Below, piece by piece: positions 59,852-64,000 of a stretch of DNA of 64,000 bases. The notes under the pieces are model-generated. The model was not told the origin of the DNA, searched no databases, and saw nothing but the letters and a program-made list of their open reading frames with translations. Within the stretch, counting starts at the first letter, position 1. Each line of letters begins with the position of its first letter. Both the position numbers and the translations under genes were made by a program. This DNA comes from CAVYXK01 sp963708245. GTDB taxonomy: Bacteria; Pseudomonadota; Alphaproteobacteria; Acetobacterales; Acetobacteraceae. The stretch lies in NCBI GenBank assembly GCA_963708245.1, contig OY970201.1, forward strand, positions 7,998,001 through 8,062,000. The letters run 5' to 3'.

Positions 59852-61677
59852 GGCATCGCCCTTATTTGTTCCGGCTGTTCCTCCAGTGCCCGCACCTGGG
59901 CCCGGAGTGCCGCGATCTCCAGCCGAGCATAGGGACCGGCCACGTCGTCGGCGAAGCACACGAGCAGCTCCCGCTCCTCGGCGTTGAGATCGGCACCGCT
60001 GCGATGCGGCCCATAGAGAGCAATCGCCAGCCCGTCCGCCACCGGGACGCAGAACACCGGCGCCTGAAGCCCGTGCGGAAACCCCGGCACGTCCGCGACG
60101 CTCTTCAGCCGGTGGGGATGCATCCGCTGGCGATCTACCGCCAATGCCATCCGCATCTCCGGAGCAAGGCGCGTGGCCGTGCCGTCGTCCCACCCGAGCG
60201 CACCTGGGCAGCGACGCCACGCCCCGTCATCGGCGCGAAACAGCGCTGCCGAAGCAAGGTGCAGCGCCTTTGCTGGCGCGTCGGTCAGGCAACGCTCCAC
60301 CTCCGCCGTGACGCGGCACGCGCGCAGTTGGTGGCCGGCTTGCATCAGCCGATGCCGCGCGCGGCGGAAGCCGGGGCTCAGCGCGTGATGCGTCAGCTCG
60401 GCGACCAGATCGTGCATCCGGGTCAGCGCGAACGCGATCAAGCCGCCTCCGAGCAGCCAGCCCCAGAGCGGTAGGTGCAGCTCCTCGTGCAGCGAACTGA
60501 TCTGCTCCCCTAGCCAGAACATCGGCACGCTCACCAGCAGCGCGAACAGCGTCACCCGGCGCAGAGGGATGGCAACGTCGATCACGTGCGGCCGGCGCAC
60601 TGCTTCGAAGACGAAGGCGACCAGGATGCCGTTCAACAGGTAGAACAGCCCCAGCGTCGCATCCGACAGGGGGCTGCCGACCAGCGGCATGAACATGCTC
60701 GTCGAGGACAGGCTCTCAGCAAAGATAAAGGCTGGCAGGCCGATCAGGCAGCCCCAGATCACCCAGCGCAGGCGCTGATAGTCCTGCGGCTGTTGGCCGT
60801 GGCGTCGGGCGAACAAGATCGCCAGGACCATGACGTCCATACCCCAGCCCGCTATGAAGCTTGCACGCGTGACCGTCTCGCTCCGGTAGCCGAACGCCGC
60901 GCCGAAGCTGGCGAGCTGCAAGCCGATCAGAACCACGGCGATCAACGGCAGTGCACGCTCTACTGGCCGCCAGCGCGGCTCTGTCTGGTCGCGTGGCACC
61001 CGGAGCGCGAACAGCAGAAGGCCCACATACCCGGCCCCGACAACGACCGATTGCACCAGCTCCTGTGCCACTAGCAGGAACTGGCGCTCTTCCAGCCAGG
61101 CATAGGCTTCGTAGTCGGCCCCGGAATTGAACCAGATCGCGTAGAGAAAGAAGCCCCAGGTCATCGGTCCGGGCCGGGTCCAGACCAGCCATCCGGCGCC
61201 TAGGATCACCAGAATGGCGACGACCTCGTTCAGGGCGAGCACCATTTTCTCGTCCCATTTCGGCGAGATCGGTGCGGCGCTTATTGTAACAAGCCGGCGC
61301 GGCTGGCCGGGTGCCACTACGACAAGCGAGACAGTGCGGCCGGGATATACGCGCTGCGGCCCGCCCATGCCGCCCACCACCGCCAGCAAATCAATGCAGG
61401 CGGCCGAGGGTGGCAAGGTGCAGCGCATGGCCCAGAGGTCGATGTGCTCGCCGTGGCGCAGCCCTGCTCGCCAAGCTGGGGAATCCTCCAGCGTGGGGAA
61501 TGGTCCCTGCATGTCGTAGACCAAGCCGTCATTGTCGGCGGCAAAGCCCAGCGAGCCGAGCGGTCGGACCAGGCGTATGAGATCTGGTACGACCAGCAGC
61601 AGCGCCCAGACCGCCAGCAGGATCAGCAGCCCACGACCGGCGAGGCTCTTACGTGCCGCTGCCGCCTGCGCGTGCAT
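59848..61677 (-). CDS. membrane protein with PDZ-like and GAF-like domains
   Basis: A 609-residue membrane protein. One N-terminal hydrophobic helix (LLILLAVWALLLVVPDLI) is followed by a periplasmic PDZ-like domain (about 45-140: DSPAWRAGLRHGEHIDLWAM). About nine more hydrophobic helices follow (ALNEVVAILVILGAGW to WGWLLGGGLIAFALTRM, about 145-415). A cytosolic C-terminal region of about 190 residues has GAF-like character (GLQAPVFCVPVADGLAIALY) and a closing coiled-coil segment. This plan suggests a sensor that links an envelope signal to a cytosolic ligand domain, but no kinase or cyclase domain is attached. Its stop overlaps the GNAT start. I do not recognise a named family. Confidence 0.75.
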   Translation of the reverse strand: MHAQAAAARKSLAGRGLLILLAVWALLLVVPDLIRLVRPLGSLGFAADNDGLVYDMQGPFPTLEDSPAWRAGLRHGEHIDLWAMRCTLPPSAACIDLLAVVGGMGGPQRVYPGRTVSLVVVAPGQPRRLVTISAAPISPKWDEKMVLALNEVVAILVILGAGWLVWTRPGPMTWGFFLYAIWFNSGADYEAYAWLEERQFLLVAQELVQSVVVGAGYVGLLLFALRVPRDQTEPRWRPVERALPLIAVVLIGLQLASFGAAFGYRSETVTRASFIAGWGMDVMVLAILFARRHGQQPQDYQRLRWVIWGCLIGLPAFIFAESLSSTSMFMPLVGSPLSDATLGLFYLLNGILVAFVFEAVRRPHVIDVAIPLRRVTLFALLVSVPMFWLGEQISSLHEELHLPLWGWLLGGGLIAFALTRMHDLVAELTHHALSPGFRRARHRLMQAGHQLRACRVTAEVERCLTDAPAKALHLASAALFRADDGAWRRCPGALGWDDGTATRLAPEMRMALAVDRQRMHPHRLKSVADVPGFPHGLQAPVFCVPVADGLAIALYGPHRSGADLNAEERELLVCFADDVAGPYARLEIAALRAQVRALEEQPEQIRAMP

Positions 61678-61822
61678 GCTGTCTCCCTGATCCGATACAG
61701 AGGCGTGCTCGTGTCTATCGCCCCAGCGGTCGCGCCTGCAACCGTCGGCAATAGCGTCGGTTGTACGTAAATGGCATCGAAGGTGGCATTGTAGGCGGAA
61801 CGATTCCGCCGCTCTTAGCCCA

Positions 61823-62662
61823 CTAATTCCTGCCTGTCCGCGTCGCTCGCAGCGAGTAGGCGAGGGGCAGCCATGGTCGGTCCGGCCAGCAGTAGAGGCC
61901 GGCTTCGTCCTGCACCAGGCATTTGAACATCCGCCACGGCACCCTGTCGTGTTCGTGCAGCCAATCGAGCCGCAAGCCTGCCTCGATCAGCGCAGTGAGC
62001 ACGTCACCCACCGGATGCAGCCATTGATGCGTGGTGGCATTGGTCAGTCGCGCGTCCGGATCTGCATAGTCGTTCGGATCGGAATCGATCAGCGGAGCAC
62101 GGCCGAGATACGGCATGAAGAAGCCGGGCCAACCGCCTGGCATCCCGGCAAAATCATCGAACACCAGGGCCGCCGGATGGCCTTCGGCAAAATAGAAGAA
62201 TCCGCCTGGCTTGAGAAACTGTGCCACCACGGTGGCCCAGCCACGAATATCAGGTAGCCAGCAGATCGTGCCCCAGGTGGCGAACACGCAGTCAAACCCG
62301 CCGGGCTCCGGGATCGCCGCCAGCGCATCGTACACGTCCGCGGTGACGAAGTGGACCCGCTCCGACAATCCCAGCTCGGCCGTCAGCCCACGCGCCGCCT
62401 CGATGGCAGCAGGTGAGAAGTCCAGCCCGACCACCTCTGCCCCGCGCTGCGCCAGTGCGAGCGAATCAGTTCCAATATGGCATTGAAGATGCAGGATTCT
62501 GAGGCCATCGACTGGCCCCAGCTCGTCTTCGACTATGCGCAGCCGCCCGCGGCCGGCACGCAGCGCACGCAGGTCGTAGCCGCGCGCACCCAAATGCACG
62601 CCGACACGTTCGTCCCAATTCGCACGGTTCAGCCATCGCCATTCCGCTTCACTGCCTGCCAT
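61823..62662 (-). CDS. class I SAM-dependent methyltransferase
   Basis: A 279-residue methyltransferase. WLNRANWDERVGVHL is the typical entry of this subgroup. Motif I is LRILHLQCHIGTDSLALAQ with a glutamine-cysteine-His variant of the glycine-rich loop, motif II is EVVGLDFSPAAIEAAR, and the later FDCVFATWGTICWLPDI and FLKPGGFFYFAEGHP correspond to the post-I motifs. The substrate is unknown. Its ATG overlaps the mazG 3-prime end by 34 bases, so it is the second gene of a pair with mazG. Confidence 0.9.
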   Translation of the reverse strand: MAGSEAEWRWLNRANWDERVGVHLGARGYDLRALRAGRGRLRIVEDELGPVDGLRILHLQCHIGTDSLALAQRGAEVVGLDFSPAAIEAARGLTAELGLSERVHFVTADVYDALAAIPEPGGFDCVFATWGTICWLPDIRGWATVVAQFLKPGGFFYFAEGHPAALVFDDFAGMPGGWPGFFMPYLGRAPLIDSDPNDYADPDARLTNATTHQWLHPVGDVLTALIEAGLRLDWLHEHDRVPWRMFKCLVQDEAGLYCWPDRPWLPLAYSLRATRTGRN

Positions 62663-63432
62663 CGCGCTTCCATTTCGTCCAAGGTCATCTCAGACAATGT
62701 CTTTCCTTCATGAGCAGCGGATTCTTCCATCGCATTGAAGCGTCGAGCGAACTTTCGGTTGGCACCGCGCAGGCACTCCTCCGGGTCGAGCGACAGCTTC
62801 CGAGCCAGATTCGCCAGCACGAACAACAGATCGCCCACCTCATCAGCCAGCCGTGCAGGGTCGGCATCGGTCAGTTCGGCCCGCACTTCGGCGATTTCCT
62901 CGTCGAGCTTGTCTAACACCGCGGCCGCATCCGGCCAGTCGAAGCCGACGCAGGCGGCGCGGGCAGTCAGCTTGGCGGCGCGCGCGAGGGCAGGGAGCCC
63001 CACCGGCACCCCGGCCAGCGTGCCGCTCTGAGCCTGGCCAGCGCGCTCGGCCGATTTCTGTGCCTCCCAGGCAGCGGACTGAGCCTCCGCCGAACGAGCC
63101 GCAGCGTCGCCAAACACGTGCGGGTGCCGGCGCAACATCTTGTCGGAAATCGCCCGCGCGATATCCGCGAAGGCGAAGAGTCCCGCCTCCTCCGCCATGC
63201 GGGCGTGGTACACGACCTGGAACAGCAGATCGCCGAGCTCGTCCTGGAGCGCGGCGAAGTCTCGGCGGGCGATCGCGTCCGCCACTTCATAGGCTTCCTC
63301 GATCGTGTAGGGAGCGACCGTAGCGAAGCTCTGCTCGCGGTCCCACGGGCAGCCACGGGTGGGGTCTCGCAGCGCCGCCATGATGTCGAGAAGGCGACGC
63401 AGCTCGGTCTCGGGGGATCGGTCCTTGGGCAT
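62629..63432 (-). CDS. mazG: nucleoside triphosphate pyrophosphohydrolase
   Basis: MazG hydrolyses (d)NTPs to monophosphates and pyrophosphate and can lower ppGpp-linked stress signals. The 267 residues contain two MazG domains. The first has DPTRGCPWDREQSF, the metal-binding ETIEEAYE-type helix (YTIEEAYEVADAI) and DELGDLLFQVVYHARMAEE. The second has KLDEEIAEVRAEL and DEVGDLLFVLANLARKL. The end (MTLDEMEARWQAVK) matches the family terminus. The gene overlaps the methyltransferase downstream and lies 47 bases after the binding-protein gene. Confidence 0.95.
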   Translation of the reverse strand: MPKDRSPETELRRLLDIMAALRDPTRGCPWDREQSFATVAPYTIEEAYEVADAIARRDFAALQDELGDLLFQVVYHARMAEEAGLFAFADIARAISDKMLRRHPHVFGDAAARSAEAQSAAWEAQKSAERAGQAQSGTLAGVPVGLPALARAAKLTARAACVGFDWPDAAAVLDKLDEEIAEVRAELTDADPARLADEVGDLLFVLANLARKLSLDPEECLRGANRKFARRFNAMEESAAHEGKTLSEMTLDEMEARWQAVKRNGDG

Positions 63433-63479
63433 GGCAGCAGCGGATAGAGGCCGGGCATCCGCCAGGCAAGCGTGTCGGC

Positions 63480-64000
63480 CTACTTCGGGGGCTGCAAGGT
63501 CACTCCATAGCGGCTGTAAATACGGGTGATGGTGCCATCGGCCGTTAGGTGATCGACGGCCGCATCGATCGCCTGCTGCAAGGCGGCGTCCGGGCGGCGC
63601 AGCCCGATCGCGACGTTCCAGACAAGATCAGCCTGCGCCTCATCAGGTGCCAGGATGGTGACCGGATGCTCGGGGTGCCTGATATTGTAGTATCCGGCAC
63701 TGACCGGAGAGACCGCGGCAGCGTCGATCTGATGGTCGGCGAGGGCATCCAACATGTCCTCGTCGAATCCGAACACCGAGGTCGGCACATGCCGCCGATC
63801 GAGCGTCATCGCAGCGAGCGAGCCGCTCTGAACCCCAACTTTGGTCCGCCCATTCAGCGTCGCAAACGAGGTGATGGGGCTGCTCGCCGGAACCGCAAGT
63901 ACCACCCCGCTGCGGTAATATGGCTTCGACAGCTTGATGCCGAAATCCGGCGGTGCATCCGGCGCCGCAATGGTATCCAGGATGATGTCGCAATTGGTGC
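63480..64000 (-). CDS. periplasmic substrate-binding protein (SBP family 3-like), partial
   Basis: The last 173 residues of a solute-binding protein whose start lies beyond the right edge. CDIILDTIAAPDAPPDFGIK and PYYRSGVVLAVP are the first lobe, GRTKVGVQSGSLAAMTL is the domain switch, and AAAVSPVSAGYYNIRH and IGLRRPDAALQQAIDAAVDH complete the second lobe. The style is that of amino-acid-type or quinoprotein-dehydrogenase-associated binding proteins. No transporter subunits lie within the window. It is on the same strand as mazG, 47 bases upstream. Confidence 0.85.
   Translation of the reverse strand, partial: TNCDIILDTIAAPDAPPDFGIKLSKPYYRSGVVLAVPASSPITSFATLNGRTKVGVQSGSLAAMTLDRRHVPTSVFGFDEDMLDALADHQIDAAAVSPVSAGYYNIRHPEHPVTILAPDEAQADLVWNVAIGLRRPDAALQQAIDAAVDHLTADGTITRIYSRYGVTLQPPK

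Noticed and set aside
1..64000. tRNA, rRNA or CRISPR loci
   Set aside because: Scanned for T-arm consensus, rRNA-like conserved segments and spaced direct repeats; none was convincing.

Overview
The window is high-GC, densely coded DNA from an alphaproteobacterium. Gene content and order (gltD-gltB, mdh-sucC-sucD with sucA-sucB-lpd, a complete pentose-phosphate operon, MazG, YraN, an NDUFA9-like protein) fit the Rhodospirillales/Acetobacteraceae. That placement is inferred from gene families and not from a search. I see no rRNA, tRNA or CRISPR array.

Layout. 0-5.2 kb: glutamate synthase gltD and gltB (gltB runs off the left edge) with a small coiled-coil gene between them. 5.3-9 kb: NDUFA9-like oxidoreductase, ZapE/AFG1 ATPase, and a DUF4268 nuclease-like gene of foreign character. 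9.2-23.8 kb: TCA-cycle block mdh-sucC-sucD, then a 3.7-kb insert of accessory genes and broken genes (Uma2 remnants, secreted protein, TetR regulator, DUF2852, HAD pseudogene), then sucA-sucB-VOC-coiled coil-lpd-pdxA-yraN. 23.9-31.8 kb: pentose-phosphate operon tkt-gnd-zwf-HAD-tal-pgi; gnd carries a one-base frameshift. 31.9-39.9 kb: MetE-like enzyme with a decayed carboxymuconolactone decarboxylase, ROK glucokinase plus glycogen-debranching-type glucosidase, MFS remnant, ComM and a DUF1614 membrane protein.

39.9-50.1 kb is a rearranged surface-polysaccharide region: ATP-grasp (frameshifted), low-molecular-weight tyrosine phosphatase, polysaccharide deacetylase, GT2 glycosyltransferase, FemAB/GNAT-like acyltransferase and acyltransferase-3. 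Mixed in are a recombinase broken by a stop codon, a probable transposase remnant, a BrnT-like remnant and two segmental duplications. 50.2-55.4 kb: a DsbA/FrnE-type protein, then a divergent pair made of a stand-alone adenylation enzyme and an 860-residue protein that joins a beta-rich N-terminal domain, a degenerate adenylation domain, a carrier domain with an intact phosphopantetheine serine, and an uncharacterised NCEFG-containing C-terminal domain. This pair is the best candidate for an undescribed system: the motifs missing from one protein are present in the other. 55.5-64 kb: a second glucosidase paralogue overlapping a ThDP enzyme, a PDZ-membrane-GAF protein coupled to a GNAT enzyme, a methyltransferase, MazG and a periplasmic binding protein cut by the right edge.

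Functionally the left 32 kb is central metabolism: nitrogen assimilation, the 2-oxoglutarate node, and NADPH/pentose production. The right half is accessory cell-surface and storage-carbohydrate functions with clear signs of gene gain and decay. At least five genes are disrupted by simple single-site changes, so base-call error must be considered before any is called a true pseudogene.
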